In this document: positions 7,388 through 16,053 of the stretch, piece by piece
How positions within the stretch are numbered: position 1 is the first letter of the stretch
Layout of the letters: every line of letters begins with the position of its first letter
Assembly: GCA_002470925.1 (NCBI GenBank)
Contig: DKOX01000033.1
Location: forward strand, 1-21,004
Source of the DNA: Opitutia bacterium UBA7350
GTDB lineage: Bacteria; Verrucomicrobiota; Verrucomicrobiia; Opitutales; Coraliomargaritaceae
Direction: 5' to 3'
Length of the DNA stretch: 21,004 nucleotides
The notes under the pieces: generated by a model
What the model saw: the letters and a program-made list of their open reading frames with translations, nothing else
What the model was told of the DNA's origin: nothing
The model's database searches: none
Translations under genes and position numbers: made by a program

Positions 7388-8632
7388 CTACAAACTTAAA
7401 ACAACTGAATTAAAGTATTTTCCGCGCTCCGCATACGAGGCAAAAGCATCGAAGCTGGCGAAGCCCGGACTAAAAAGTAAATGGGCGGGGGAATTTTTCC
7501 GGGCAAGGCGCACCGCCTCGCGAATGGCATCCTTGCAATCTGCGGCGTGGTAAACAGAAAGCTCCGAATCCTCCAAGACGCCACAAAGTAACGGCGCGCA
7601 TTCACCATAGACACAGGCTTGAGTGACACGGCCCTTCAAATATTCTACCAGTTTGGCGGGGTCTTCGCCTTTGGCGCGGCCTCCCCCAACCCAAACCACC
7701 GCCCCTTCCGGCATGGCGTCCAGCGCCGCGCCCACCGCGTGAAAATTGGTAGCCTTGGAGTCATTCCAGCAGGTCACCCCGTCAAGCGTTGCAACGATTT
7801 GAAGTCGATGGGCGGGCACTTTAAATTCCGCCGCCGCACCGCGCAGCGCCGCCGCATCTGCATCCAGTGCTTCCCACAAAGACTGTGCAAGCGCGAGATT
7901 TGCCTTTTGGGGCGAGCGCAAAAAGGCGGAGTGGTCCGGCAAGCCCGCAGGATCCATCGCTTCAATATCGCTTATTTTTCCTGCTGCCTTGAACCCGAAT
8001 TGTTCAATGAAAGCGCCCAGTTCCGCTCCGCAAACAAAAGGAGCCCCCGGTTTTAGGCGCGTCGTGAGGCTCCACTTCGCCATGAAATACTCCTTGAGGT
8101 TCTCATAGCGATCGAGGTGGTCGGGTGCAAAATTGGTCCAGACCAGCGCGTCCAGTTGAAGCCCCTCGCTCAACTCTGCCTGAAAGGAACTGAGTTCACA
8201 AACTGCGACCGCCTCGGGCGTGTTCGCCGGAGTGGCGGCGATTGAGGCGAGCGGCATACCGATATTCCCGCAGGCAACCGCCTCCACCCCGCTGGCGCAC
8301 AGGGCCGCCGTCAACAACTGCGTGAGCGAGGTCTTGCCGTTGGTTCCGGTCACCCCGTAAATTTTCCCACGCCAGCGCTCCGCAGCATAGCCAATCTCTC
8401 CCTGGCAGGGCTTGCCGCTGGCGAGGGCGCTCCGGCGCCAGGGATGCTTCGCCGCCAAACCGGGACTGATGACGATACGGTCGACTTCGGCAAGATCCGC
8501 CCGAGTCAAATCAGCGCGATCCGCTGTGGCATTTTCATCAAAAGTAAGCACCGCATCACCCTGAACTTGAGCCAAGTCCGCGACCGCCCGCCCGCTTACG
8601 CCCATTCCAAGAATTGCAATGCGTTCGCCCAT
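7388..8632 (-). CDS. murD: MurD, UDP-MurNAc-L-alanine--D-glutamate ligase
   Basis: This 414-residue cytoplasmic Mur ligase adds D-glutamate to UDP-MurNAc-L-Ala using ATP. The sequence shows the N-terminal LGMGVSG loop (8-14), the ATP loop VTGTNGKTS (94-102), ELSSFQAE (146-153), NFAPDHLDRY (167-176), a lysine at the usual carbamylation position in YFMAKWSL (K186), NDSKATN (290-296), VGGGRAKGED (315-324) and the C-terminal FSPGFASFDAF (387-397). Length is slightly below the usual 440-450 residues, with most of the shortening apparently in the N-terminal and central domains. The ATG at 8632 lies one base beyond the mraY stop, so the two are probably co-translated. The next gene is the LysM protein rather than ftsW. 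Confidence 0.96.
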   Translation of the reverse strand: MGERIAILGMGVSGRAVADLAQVQGDAVLTFDENATADRADLTRADLAEVDRIVISPGLAAKHPWRRSALASGKPCQGEIGYAAERWRGKIYGVTGTNGKTSLTQLLTAALCASGVEAVACGNIGMPLASIAATPANTPEAVAVCELSSFQAELSEGLQLDALVWTNFAPDHLDRYENLKEYFMAKWSLTTRLKPGAPFVCGAELGAFIEQFGFKAAGKISDIEAMDPAGLPDHSAFLRSPQKANLALAQSLWEALDADAAALRGAAAEFKVPAHRLQIVATLDGVTCWNDSKATNFHAVGAALDAMPEGAVVWVGGGRAKGEDPAKLVEYLKGRVTQACVYGECAPLLCGVLEDSELSVYHAADCKDAIREAVRLARKNSPAHLLFSPGFASFDAFASYAERGKYFNSVVLSL

Positions 8633-8633
8633 C

Positions 8634-9734
8634 TCAGCGCAATTTCAAGGTTGCGAGGCCTACCATCGCAAAAATCAACGAGAGGATCCAGAAACGGATC
8701 ACGACCTTGTTCTCATGCCAACCTGCCAATTCAAAATGGTGATGGATCGGTGACATTTTAAAAATACGTTTCCCGCGCAGTTTAAATGAGCCTACCTGCA
8801 GGATCACGGACAAGGCCTCGCAGACAAATATACCGCCCACAATCACGAGGGTTAAGGGTTGGTGCACCATGAAGGCAATCATGCCGATGAGACCACCGAG
8901 CGCGAGTGATCCGGTATCGCCCATGAAGACTTCCGCCGGATGGGAATTATACCAAAGAAAAGTGAGGCTCGCGCCCAAAAGTGCCGCACACAGCACCGTC
9001 AGTTCACCCGCCCCCGGCACGAAACTGATGAAGAGATAGTCCGCAATGATGGCATTGCCCGCCGCATACGCCATAATGGCATAGGCAAGCGCCGCCGTGA
9101 CGGTGCACCCGATCGCGAGACCATCGACCCCATCGGTGAGGTTAATGGCATTGCTCGAACCTGCCAAAATGAGAAAGAGGAAGGGCAAGAGGAAGAGAAG
9201 GGGCATCTGTTCCACCAGAATCGACTTGTGGAAGGGCACCCACAGTTCGCGCATTTTATCCGCCGACTCGGGAAAACTGAGCAAGAGAAGCAATGCGAGC
9301 ACGGTTAGGACGGCCTGCCCCACGAGTTTCCAGCGACCGGGCAAGCCACGGCTCGTGCGTTGGGTAACCTTGAGGTAGTCGTCGATAAAACCCAGAACCG
9401 TCAGTCCACCATAAACCACCAACGCGGTAATCACATAAACATTGGGACGCGCCCAGAGCAGCGCACTTACAATAACCGAAGCCGCAATCATCAATCCCCC
9501 CATCGTAGGGGTCTCTGCTTTATTGGCGTGCAATCCCGCGAGGTCCCCCACTTCCCTTTCGGTTCGCATGGACTGGCGGGCACGCAAGAGGCGCAGGCGC
9601 GCGATCAGCCAGGGCCCCAAGACAAAACCGATTCCCATCGCAGTCATCCCCGCCATCGCTGAGCGTAAAGTCAGGTAGCGGAAAAGACGCAGGGGCCCAA
9701 AGTAGGATTCAAAATCGGCGAGGTAGCTTAGCAT
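8634..9734 (-). CDS. mraY: MraY, phospho-MurNAc-pentapeptide translocase (lipid I synthase)
   Basis: This 366-residue polytopic inner-membrane enzyme transfers phospho-MurNAc-pentapeptide from UDP to undecaprenyl phosphate, forming lipid I. Motifs are typical: KAETPTMGG (72-80), the catalytic DDY in GFIDDYLKV (115-123), NLTDGVDGLAIG (198-209), NSHPAEVFMGDTGSLALGG (263-281) and PIHHHFELAGWHENKVV (329-345). The start MLSYLADF at 9734 fits the family N-terminus, and 7 bp separates it from the murF stop. About ten hydrophobic segments are visible. The ribosome-binding site is poor, suggesting dependence on murF translation. Confidence 0.97.
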   Translation of the reverse strand: MLSYLADFESYFGPLRLFRYLTLRSAMAGMTAMGIGFVLGPWLIARLRLLRARQSMRTEREVGDLAGLHANKAETPTMGGLMIAASVIVSALLWARPNVYVITALVVYGGLTVLGFIDDYLKVTQRTSRGLPGRWKLVGQAVLTVLALLLLLSFPESADKMRELWVPFHKSILVEQMPLLFLLPFLFLILAGSSNAINLTDGVDGLAIGCTVTAALAYAIMAYAAGNAIIADYLFISFVPGAGELTVLCAALLGASLTFLWYNSHPAEVFMGDTGSLALGGLIGMIAFMVHQPLTLVIVGGIFVCEALSVILQVGSFKLRGKRIFKMSPIHHHFELAGWHENKVVIRFWILSLIFAMVGLATLKLR

Positions 9735-9741
9735 GATAGGA

Positions 9742-11106
9742 TTATTCGGGATTCAAATTGAGCGATTCGGGCAGCAGTGTTTCCAGTTTGTAGTAACGAC
9801 TACCCTTTAGAAAAACCGCTCCTTTAAAAGCAGCAATGCCGGATTTTATGGCATCCACCGAAGGGGCGATGACTACCTGCTCGGGGAGTAGGCCGGCAGC
9901 GTAGGCTCCGGCGGCGTAGGCTCCGGTCAGGGATGGAGGCCCCACCAGCCAAAGGGTGTCATTGGGTCGCAAGCGCAGGGAGCGCCCGAGTTCCTCGTGC
10001 AAGGCGACTTCCGCCGTGCCGAGTTCCTGCATCGCACCCAAAACATAAGCGCGCCCTACCTCAACCGGAACGGTCGCCTCAAAAGCCCGCATCGCATCAA
10101 GCATTGAAGCCGGGTTGGCGTTATAACAATCCACGTAGAAAGATTGGTCGCCGCTTTCAAGGTATTGTCCGCGTCGCGGGTCGGGTTGCCAGCTCGCCAA
10201 AGAATCGGTGCCGGCGACGAGATCCGCCTCTAAAAGTTGCGCCGCCACCAGTGCAAGGGCGGCGTTCGAACACATCCCGGCACTGGCACAGGGAAAGGGG
10301 TATTCTTTTTCCAACAACGCAATACCTCCCTCGGTCCGACGATAGCGCACGAGCTGCGCCGGGGCGGGATCAGGTGCCACCGCCTCGCCTTCAAGCACCA
10401 GACAGGTACGCGCCGCGTGGGCCTTGAATTCCGGAAAGGCATAGACCGACTCCGGCACCACAAGACGTGCATCCGAACGCGCGTGCGCCATCAGCAGGGC
10501 TTTTTCACGGGCGACACCCTCGATCGTGCCCAAACCTTCCAGATGGGCGGGACCCACATGAGTAACAATTGCGAGGTCGGGTTGGATCATTGCAGAGAGC
10601 GCCTTCATTTCTCCAGGCTCACTGATACCTGCTTCAATCACCGCGAATTTCTGTTGCTCGGAATCCAAACCAAACAAGGTCATCGGGACACCGATGCGAT
10701 TATTCCAGTTGCCGGGTGTGGCATGGCAACGGGACGCGCCCAACAAGCGTTGCAGGATGCCTTTGGTGGAGGTCTTGCCGCAGCTTCCGGTTATGCCGAT
10801 CACGGGCCTGCGGAAACGCTCGCGTTGCGCTTGGGCAATATCAGCGAGCGCCTTCAGGCAATCCGCGACCAAGAGTTGCGGCAAAGGCGATTTGCAGACT
10901 TGCTCCACAATCGCGCAGGATGCCCCCGCCTCTGAAGCGGCCTCCAGAAAATCATGCCCGTCGCGCTTGCCATGCCGCAGGGCGATAAAGCCCGCACCGG
11001 GTTGCATCAATCGGGTATCAAAATGCAAGCCCTCAATCGAGGCTGGGGGTGGAGCACTCCATTGCCCCCCCGTCCAACGCGCCAATTCTGCAGGATCAAA
11101 GACCAT
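9742..11106 (-). CDS. murF: MurF, UDP-MurNAc-tripeptide--D-alanyl-D-alanine ligase
   Basis: This 454-residue cytoplasmic ligase adds the D-Ala-D-Ala made by Ddl, completing the UDP-MurNAc-pentapeptide. Recognised elements are the ATP loop GITGSCGKTSTK (104-115), EAGISEPGEM (158-167), THVGPAHLEGLG (182-193), CYNANPASM (327-335), LGAMQELGTAEVALHEELG (356-374) and FLKGSRYYKLE (432-442). The start at 11106 is chosen because ATG overlaps the murE stop as ATGA and the domain starts immediately. The longer frame from 11142 would overlap murE by 37 bp. An unusual AYAAGAYAAG stretch near residues 396-405 reflects a 15-bp tandem duplication in the DNA. Confidence 0.96.
   Translation of the reverse strand: MVFDPAELARWTGGQWSAPPPASIEGLHFDTRLMQPGAGFIALRHGKRDGHDFLEAASEAGASCAIVEQVCKSPLPQLLVADCLKALADIAQAQRERFRRPVIGITGSCGKTSTKGILQRLLGASRCHATPGNWNNRIGVPMTLFGLDSEQQKFAVIEAGISEPGEMKALSAMIQPDLAIVTHVGPAHLEGLGTIEGVAREKALLMAHARSDARLVVPESVYAFPEFKAHAARTCLVLEGEAVAPDPAPAQLVRYRRTEGGIALLEKEYPFPCASAGMCSNAALALVAAQLLEADLVAGTDSLASWQPDPRRGQYLESGDQSFYVDCYNANPASMLDAMRAFEATVPVEVGRAYVLGAMQELGTAEVALHEELGRSLRLRPNDTLWLVGPPSLTGAYAAGAYAAGLLPEQVVIAPSVDAIKSGIAAFKGAVFLKGSRYYKLETLLPESLNLNPE
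9899..9928 (-). repeat. 15-bp in-frame tandem duplication within murF
   Basis: Two adjacent 15-bp units (9899-9913 and 9914-9928) share their first 13 bases (plus strand GCGTAGGCTCCGG). They encode AYAAG twice in the C-terminal domain of MurF. The reading frame is kept, so the change is probably tolerated as a small surface extension. Confidence 0.8.
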
Positions 11107-12635
11107 CACTTGCCCGTGGCGTCCTTTGACTTGAGGTCCCAAAGTTCACGAATGACCTGTCGATCATCAAAAGGAATCACGGAGCCATCAAATTCCTGAT
11201 AGCTTTCATGACCCTTACCCGCTACGAGAACACAGTCCCCGGCTTCCGCAAGATCCAGCGCAGTGGAAATCGCCCGCTTCCGGTCGGGAATAAATTGCAC
11301 GCGCGCGGCGTCAGCGGCTCCGAGGGCAATTCGCATATCGTCAAAGATCTGCTCCTGCGACTCGGTGCGGGGATTGTCGGACGTCACCACAATTCGATCG
11401 GCGCCCTTGATCGCCGCGTCCATCATGGGTGCGCGCTTGCTGCGGTCGCGATCCCCGCCACAGCCAAATACCAAAATCGATTTACCGGGCGTCAGTTCGC
11501 GGACCATTTCGCAGGCATGTTGCAGGGCATCATCGGTGTGCGCGTAGTCCACCAAAACCGTAAAGTCCTGCCCGCAAACAACCTGCTCCATCCGCCCGGG
11601 CACCGCCGGAAAGTCGGCCAGCCGCCCCAGCATGTGCTCCATCTCAAATCCGCGCACCTCTCCAATCGCCAGCGCGGCCAGCAGGTTGCTCACATTATAA
11701 CGTCCCAGTAGGGGCGACACCACTTTTGTCCGGCCCCCGTGCCAAACCAAATCAAATTCGGTGCGGTCGGGGTAGAGTTTCAATGCATGCGCGGTGAGGT
11801 CGGCCGTCGTCCCGATCGCGAAGGTGGTACATCGAAGCGCGGGGTCCAACGATGCCGCCAAACGTTGACCATAGGGACAATCGAGGTTGATGACCGCCGC
11901 TTCCGGCAAGCCCCCGTTCCCTCCGTCAAACAGGAGTTGCTTGGAAGCAAAGTAGGCCTCCATGTTTTGGTGATAGTCGATATGATCATGAGTCAGGTTC
12001 AAAAAGGCCGCGACTTGAACGGACATTCCGTAGACTCGTTTTTGATCCAGACCATGCGAACTCACTTCCATCACAACCTCCGTGCATCCCGCTTTGCGGA
12101 TTTGATCCAGCAGAGCGAAGGTGTCGACTGATTCCGGCGTTGTCTTAAAGGAGGGCAAGGTGCGATTGCCAAGATCGTAACGAACCGTGCCCAGCATCCC
12201 GACCCTGCTATTTCCACCCATCAAATGCTGTAGGAGCATCGTTACGGTGGTTTTCCCGTTGGTGCCGGTGATACCGGTGATGTTCAAATCCGCATCGGGG
12301 GCGTTGTAAAACCGGCGCGCCGCAAGGGCGAGGGCCTTGCGTGTATCAGAAACACGAATACAGGCAACGGGCAGATGCCCTCCCAGGTCCTTTTCAGAAA
12401 CAATTGCCACGGCACCGCGATCCACCGCTTCCTCAATGAAATAATTGCCATCGGTACGCAATCCGCCGATCGCGAAGAAGAGGGCACCCGGGACCACCCG
12501 ACGACTGTCGGTAATGAGACAGGTTATTTCCGGCTCCGTCTTGCCCTCGGGGAGTTTGGCATCCATGCACTGCACGAGTTCACGCAGGGCATGACCCTTG
12601 CTGCCACGCGGGCGCTCCATCCTGAGGGCAGGCAT
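11106..12635 (-). CDS. murE: MurE, UDP-MurNAc-L-Ala-D-Glu--meso-DAP ligase
   Basis: This is a cytoplasmic Mur ligase of 509 residues with the start used here. It adds the third amino acid of the stem peptide. It shows TDSRRVVPGALFFA (42-55), the ATP loop GITGTNGKTT (121-130), MEVSSHGLDQKRV (189-201), NLTHDHIDYH (213-222), a probable carbamylated K232 in SKQLLF, LVDYAHTDDAL (361-371), FGCGGDRDRSKR (390-401) and GKGHESYQ (473-480). The DNPR motif (420-423) is the known marker for meso-diaminopimelate. The start is uncertain. ATGs lie at 12707 (overlapping ftsI by 26 bp, 533 residues), 12635 and 12620, none with a good ribosome-binding site. The two shorter ones fit the usual length and N-terminus better. 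The stop overlaps murF as ATGA. Confidence 0.94.
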   Translation of the reverse strand: MPALRMERPRGSKGHALRELVQCMDAKLPEGKTEPEITCLITDSRRVVPGALFFAIGGLRTDGNYFIEEAVDRGAVAIVSEKDLGGHLPVACIRVSDTRKALALAARRFYNAPDADLNITGITGTNGKTTVTMLLQHLMGGNSRVGMLGTVRYDLGNRTLPSFKTTPESVDTFALLDQIRKAGCTEVVMEVSSHGLDQKRVYGMSVQVAAFLNLTHDHIDYHQNMEAYFASKQLLFDGGNGGLPEAAVINLDCPYGQRLAASLDPALRCTTFAIGTTADLTAHALKLYPDRTEFDLVWHGGRTKVVSPLLGRYNVSNLLAALAIGEVRGFEMEHMLGRLADFPAVPGRMEQVVCGQDFTVLVDYAHTDDALQHACEMVRELTPGKSILVFGCGGDRDRSKRAPMMDAAIKGADRIVVTSDNPRTESQEQIFDDMRIALGAADAARVQFIPDRKRAISTALDLAEAGDCVLVAGKGHESYQEFDGSVIPFDDRQVIRELWDLKSKDATGK

Positions 12636-12681
12636 ATTGCGGCGCAGGTTGGCCTTCGCGAAGGGTTGATTCAGCAAAAGA

Positions 12682-14490
12682 CTAATTTGAAACTCGGCGA
12701 TTTCCATCTGGCAATAAAGGCTTAAGAGCGAGAGGGTTGGAGGCCTGGCGATCGGGACGAATTCCCAAATAGGCAATACAGGCCTGAGCAATGTTTTTAA
12801 AGGCGGGGCCACAAATCTTACCCCCCGAGGCTTTGGAAACCTTGGGGTAGTCGACCACCACGGTAATGACGAGTTGCGGGTTCTTGGCAGGTAGGAAACC
12901 GCTGAAGGAGGTGACCTGCTTGGTGCGCGAATAGCGACCGTTCTCAATTTTCTGAGTGGTTCCGGTTTTGCCTGCGGCGGTGTAGGCGTCGAGGCGAACG
13001 GTGCGCCGGGCAGTGCCCACCTCCACGACATCCGCCAGCATTTCTGCGACCAGTTCGGCGGTCTCGGTAGAAACGACCCGTCGTTTCGCGCGGGGACGAA
13101 ACTGCACCACCGATTCACCGGAAGCATCATAAATCCGACGCGCCACCATCGGCTCCATTAATATTCCGCGATTCGCAAAGACCGACATCGCACTATGCAC
13201 CTGCATCGGAGTAGCACTGACGGCATGGCCCATCGGCATCCGGGTGATGGTGAGGCCATCCCAATTGCGCACCGGGTGCAAGGTGCCGCTACCCTCCCCC
13301 ACGAGGTCACAGCCGGTTCGCTCACCATAACCAAAGGCGGCGGCGTAATCATAAAGCAATTGCTCCCCGAGCAGCATACCCACTTGTGCCGAACCTCGGT
13401 TGCTCGACTTCACGAGGACCTCATTCAATTGCAGGCTGTCCTGTTTGATGTGATCGTCACGGGGCAAGCCGACCTTCCGGCCACGATAATTGAAATGGGT
13501 CAGGTTGGTTGCAAAGTTCTGCCCGCGGCGCACGAGCCCTTCGTTCAGCGCCGCTGCAATGGGAACCACTTTAAAGGTCGAACCCGGCTCAAAGGAATCG
13601 GTCAGGGCGCGGTTGCGCTGGTTTCCCACCGGGTATTTTTTCGTGTTGAAATATTCATTGAGGTCGTAGCTTGGGTAATTGGCGAGCGCCAGTAATGCTC
13701 CGGTGGTGGGCTCACTCACAATTATGCTGACACTTTCAGGGTCGTATTCCCCCGCAAGGCGATCCACTTCACGCTCCACGATGTGCTGAATCATTTGATC
13801 GAGGCAAAGTTGGAGATTGAGCCCGTCGTGCGGGAGCACTTCACGGTCACGGTATTGCGCCAATTCCCGGCGGCGACCGTCGCGCTCGGATTCCACCCAA
13901 CCATCCTGACCGCGCAAATAATAATTGAAGGCTTGCTCCACCCCATTGGCTGCGACCTCCGCCTTGTTGACATAACCCAGAACGTGGGCGGCCAGTTTCC
14001 CGCCGGGATAGGTGCGGGCATAGCGGTGATTGCCATAAACGCCCTTGATCCCGAGGGCATCCACCGCGGCAGCGGTCTCCTGATTCAAACCCTTGTAGAG
14101 CGGGATCCAACGCACCAGATAGGGCGTGCCATCGGAACGGCGGCGGGTCGTTGTATTAAAAGCGGTTTCAATTTCCGCGAGTGGTTTGTTCAAGAGGCGC
14201 GCCAACTCCGGAAGTTTTGAGAGATCCGCGGGCCGCAGCGATTGTGGATCCACCCCGAGGTCAATCGTCATTTGAGTGGAGGCGAGGAGATTGCCACGTT
14301 GGTCGACAATATTACCCCGGCGGGCCTCGACCACTTTGACCATCTTACGGCTGCTTTCAGCCTTAGTGGCAAGATCCTGATGGGTCCAGATATGGAGATA
14401 AAAAAGGCGCCCGAGCAGGACGCAGAAGGCCAGCGCAATCAGGGTTTGGATTAAAACCGCCCGTTTGGTGCATACGAAAGCCTGGCTCAT
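12682..14490 (-). CDS. ftsI: FtsI/PBP3, septal peptidoglycan transpeptidase (class B PBP)
   Basis: This 602-residue class B penicillin-binding protein has a short cytoplasmic tail and one membrane anchor (about 12-32). The periplasmic pedestal includes RRGNIVDQRGNLLA (58-71), followed by a transpeptidase domain. The catalytic motifs are present: S304-T-F-K307 in EPGSTFKV, S362-S-N364 in KSSNRGSAQ, and K508-T-G-T511. It crosslinks new septal wall together with FtsW. A GRRRELAQYRDREVLPHDGL stretch near 205-224 is typical of the pedestal of PBP2/PBP3 proteins. FtsI, rather than sporulation SpoVD, is inferred from the Gram-negative-type gene set. No C-terminal PASTA domains are seen. The ATG at 14490 follows MSQAF; the ribosome-binding site is weak. 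Confidence 0.95.
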   Translation of the reverse strand: MSQAFVCTKRAVLIQTLIALAFCVLLGRLFYLHIWTHQDLATKAESSRKMVKVVEARRGNIVDQRGNLLASTQMTIDLGVDPQSLRPADLSKLPELARLLNKPLAEIETAFNTTTRRRSDGTPYLVRWIPLYKGLNQETAAAVDALGIKGVYGNHRYARTYPGGKLAAHVLGYVNKAEVAANGVEQAFNYYLRGQDGWVESERDGRRRELAQYRDREVLPHDGLNLQLCLDQMIQHIVEREVDRLAGEYDPESVSIIVSEPTTGALLALANYPSYDLNEYFNTKKYPVGNQRNRALTDSFEPGSTFKVVPIAAALNEGLVRRGQNFATNLTHFNYRGRKVGLPRDDHIKQDSLQLNEVLVKSSNRGSAQVGMLLGEQLLYDYAAAFGYGERTGCDLVGEGSGTLHPVRNWDGLTITRMPMGHAVSATPMQVHSAMSVFANRGILMEPMVARRIYDASGESVVQFRPRAKRRVVSTETAELVAEMLADVVEVGTARRTVRLDAYTAAGKTGTTQKIENGRYSRTKQVTSFSGFLPAKNPQLVITVVVDYPKVSKASGGKICGPAFKNIAQACIAYLGIRPDRQASNPLALKPLLPDGNRRVSN

Positions 14491-14496
14491 TGGGGA

Positions 14497-14694
14497 TTAG
14501 GCACGGGGCTTGAAGCGCCGGGCCATTTTGCGAAGGGTTGATTCGGAGGGTTGCAGTGGCGGTCCGGGTGGATTTGCAGCGGGTGCACTTTCACGCGGGC
14601 GCCGTTTTTGTTTAAGGGCGTTCCCCACCGGTTCGATTCCGGGGCAACCCGCCGGGGTTCGGTAATGAGCGCTGGTGACATACAAGGTAGACAT
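14497..14694 (-). CDS. Possible small basic protein between ftsL and ftsI
   Basis: A 65-codon frame (starting MSTLYVTSAHYR, ending MARRFKPRA) starts four bases after the ftsL stop and ends six bases before the ftsI ATG, filling the gap in an otherwise gene-tight operon. The product would be basic, proline-rich in the middle, with no membrane segment and no family I recognise. A second frame in the same gap (14487-14681, 64 codons) ends in an ATGA overlap with ftsI and has slightly higher GC at third codon positions, so it is a real competitor. Neither has a visible ribosome-binding site. One of them may be a gene, or the gap may be non-coding. The frame listed is preferred only for its more protein-like composition. 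Confidence 0.35.
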   Translation of the reverse strand: MSTLYVTSAHYRTPAGCPGIEPVGNALKQKRRPRESAPAANPPGPPLQPSESTLRKMARRFKPRA

Positions 14695-14698
14695 GGTT

Positions 14699-15100
14699 CT
14701 AGGGGTTGTTGGGGGTATTGGATTCAAACATCAAAGCGAGGCCCGGCGCGGCGGAGCTGACGGTCGCCGCATAGACACGGCCCTCCACGCCATTGCGCTC
14801 CGCAACCCAGACCACTTGCAAATCCTTCGCAGGGCGCAGGGAACCCAATACCTTACCCTGCAAAACAACCGGTTGATGCAGGCGCGAAATCTTCTCGTCG
14901 AGGTAGCGCAATTTATCCACCCGTTCGGCAAGCCTTGCCTCCAGTTTGGCAGCTTCACCGGCAGTGCGGGAAATTTCCTGCTGCATCCAAACCAACACGA
15001 AGGCCGAACATACCGTCAGAAGCCCCACACCCAATAAAATCGCGATGCAGTTGCGGCGCAGACGAGGATCCGCCGGATAGGACTGTGGGTTCGGTTTCAT
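14699..15100 (-). CDS. ftsL: FtsL-like division protein
   Basis: This 133-residue bitopic protein has a basic cytoplasmic tail, one membrane segment (about 18-39), then a charged heptad-like coiled coil (about 42-75, rich in E, A, L, R) and a C-terminal part of about 55 residues. FtsL primary sequence is poorly conserved. The call rests on this architecture and on the position between rsmH and ftsI, where ftsL always lies in the dcw cluster. FtsL would pair with FtsQ and FtsB-like partners and help activate FtsW-FtsI. The ATG at 15100 shares one base with the rsmH stop (TGATG). A TTG three bases upstream is an alternative start. The C-terminus is longer than in typical FtsL of about 100-120 residues. 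Confidence 0.78.
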   Translation of the reverse strand: MKPNPQSYPADPRLRRNCIAILLGVGLLTVCSAFVLVWMQQEISRTAGEAAKLEARLAERVDKLRYLDEKISRLHQPVVLQGKVLGSLRPAKDLQVVWVAERNGVEGRVYAATVSSAAPGLALMFESNTPNNP

Positions 15101-16053
15101 CAAAGCTTTTGGAGGGCGCGCAGACGGGCGCTGCGACTGCGGGGGTTATTTTTGATTTCCCCGGCATCCGGTGCGATGGCGCGGGTTGAGATCATACGGG
15201 CGCGCTCCTCGCGTTGATCCAGGGTGCGGCTGTCGTTGGCATGCTCGGGACGCCCCGCCATGCGGCGGCAGAAACGTTTAACGATGCGGTCTTCGAGCGA
15301 ATGAAAACTTATCGCAACCAGTACACCACCGGCGCGCAGACGCTCAAAGGCTGCCGGCAGAGCGCGCTCAATCGCACCCAATTCATCGTTAACCGCAATG
15401 CGAATGCCCTGAAAACTGCGGGTTGCAGGATGCACCTTGCTGCGCCCGCGCGGAGCGGGACCCACCGCTGCGCCGATCAAAGCCGCCAGCGATTGGGTGC
15501 GTTCCAAATTTCCGGTGCCCCGCGCCTCGATGATGGCGGCCACGACCCGACGCCAGCGCTTCTCTTCACCGTAGGTACGAATCGCCTCCACCAAGGCTTC
15601 CTCGGTAGCGCTTTCCAAAAACTGCGCCGCGCTTTGTCCCGATTCCGGATTCATCCGCATGTCCACCGGCGCATCGGACCGAAAGGAAAAACCGCGCTCG
15701 GGGTCGTCCAGTTGAAAGGAGGACAATCCAAAATCAAAGAGAACCCCATCGAAAGGCGCCCCCTCCAATTCCGACAGATCGCCAAAATTCATGGCATGAA
15801 AAACAAATCGCTCGCCGTATTGGGATTTTAAGGCCTCCGCCCGCCGGGCCGCCTCGGGATCGCGGTCCAAGGCCACCACCCTTACATCATCCGCCGCTTT
15901 GAGGAGTGCTTCACTGTGTCCGCCCCCGCCAAAAGTCCCGTCCAGAAATCGAGCGCCCGCGGTCGGCGCGAGCAGAGCAACACTCGCGTCCAGCAGGACG
16001 GAGCAATGCCCCGGAGCGGCGGCTTGGTGGGTTTCATCGAGCGAACAAAGCAT
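15100..16053 (-). CDS. rsmH: RsmH, 16S rRNA (cytosine-1402 N4)-methyltransferase
   Basis: This 317-residue SAM-dependent methyltransferase (formerly MraW) modifies C1402 in the ribosomal decoding centre. Motifs are the SAM-binding FLDGTFGGGGHSEALL (36-51), DFGLSSFQLDDPERGFSF (107-124), HPATRSFQGIRIAVNDEL (208-225), ISFHSLEDRIVKRF (248-261) and NPRSRSARLRALQ (303-315). The start at 16053 is chosen because the family-conserved HCSVLL sequence follows about 16 residues later. A frame open to 16239 would add about 60 residues without family resemblance and overlap the small upstream ORF almost completely. The end overlaps ftsL by one base. Confidence 0.96.
   Translation of the reverse strand: MLCSLDETHQAAAPGHCSVLLDASVALLAPTAGARFLDGTFGGGGHSEALLKAADDVRVVALDRDPEAARRAEALKSQYGERFVFHAMNFGDLSELEGAPFDGVLFDFGLSSFQLDDPERGFSFRSDAPVDMRMNPESGQSAAQFLESATEEALVEAIRTYGEEKRWRRVVAAIIEARGTGNLERTQSLAALIGAAVGPAPRGRSKVHPATRSFQGIRIAVNDELGAIERALPAAFERLRAGGVLVAISFHSLEDRIVKRFCRRMAGRPEHANDSRTLDQREERARMISTRAIAPDAGEIKNNPRSRSARLRALQKL

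Noticed and set aside
10237..10935. 232-codon plus-strand frame over murF
   Set aside because: It is antisense to strongly conserved MurF motifs and has no recognisable domain.
12708..13130. 141-codon N-terminal extension of murE
   Set aside because: It overlaps ftsI in another frame, where FtsI has the KTGT motif and its conserved C-terminal region. The extension shows no MurE resemblance.
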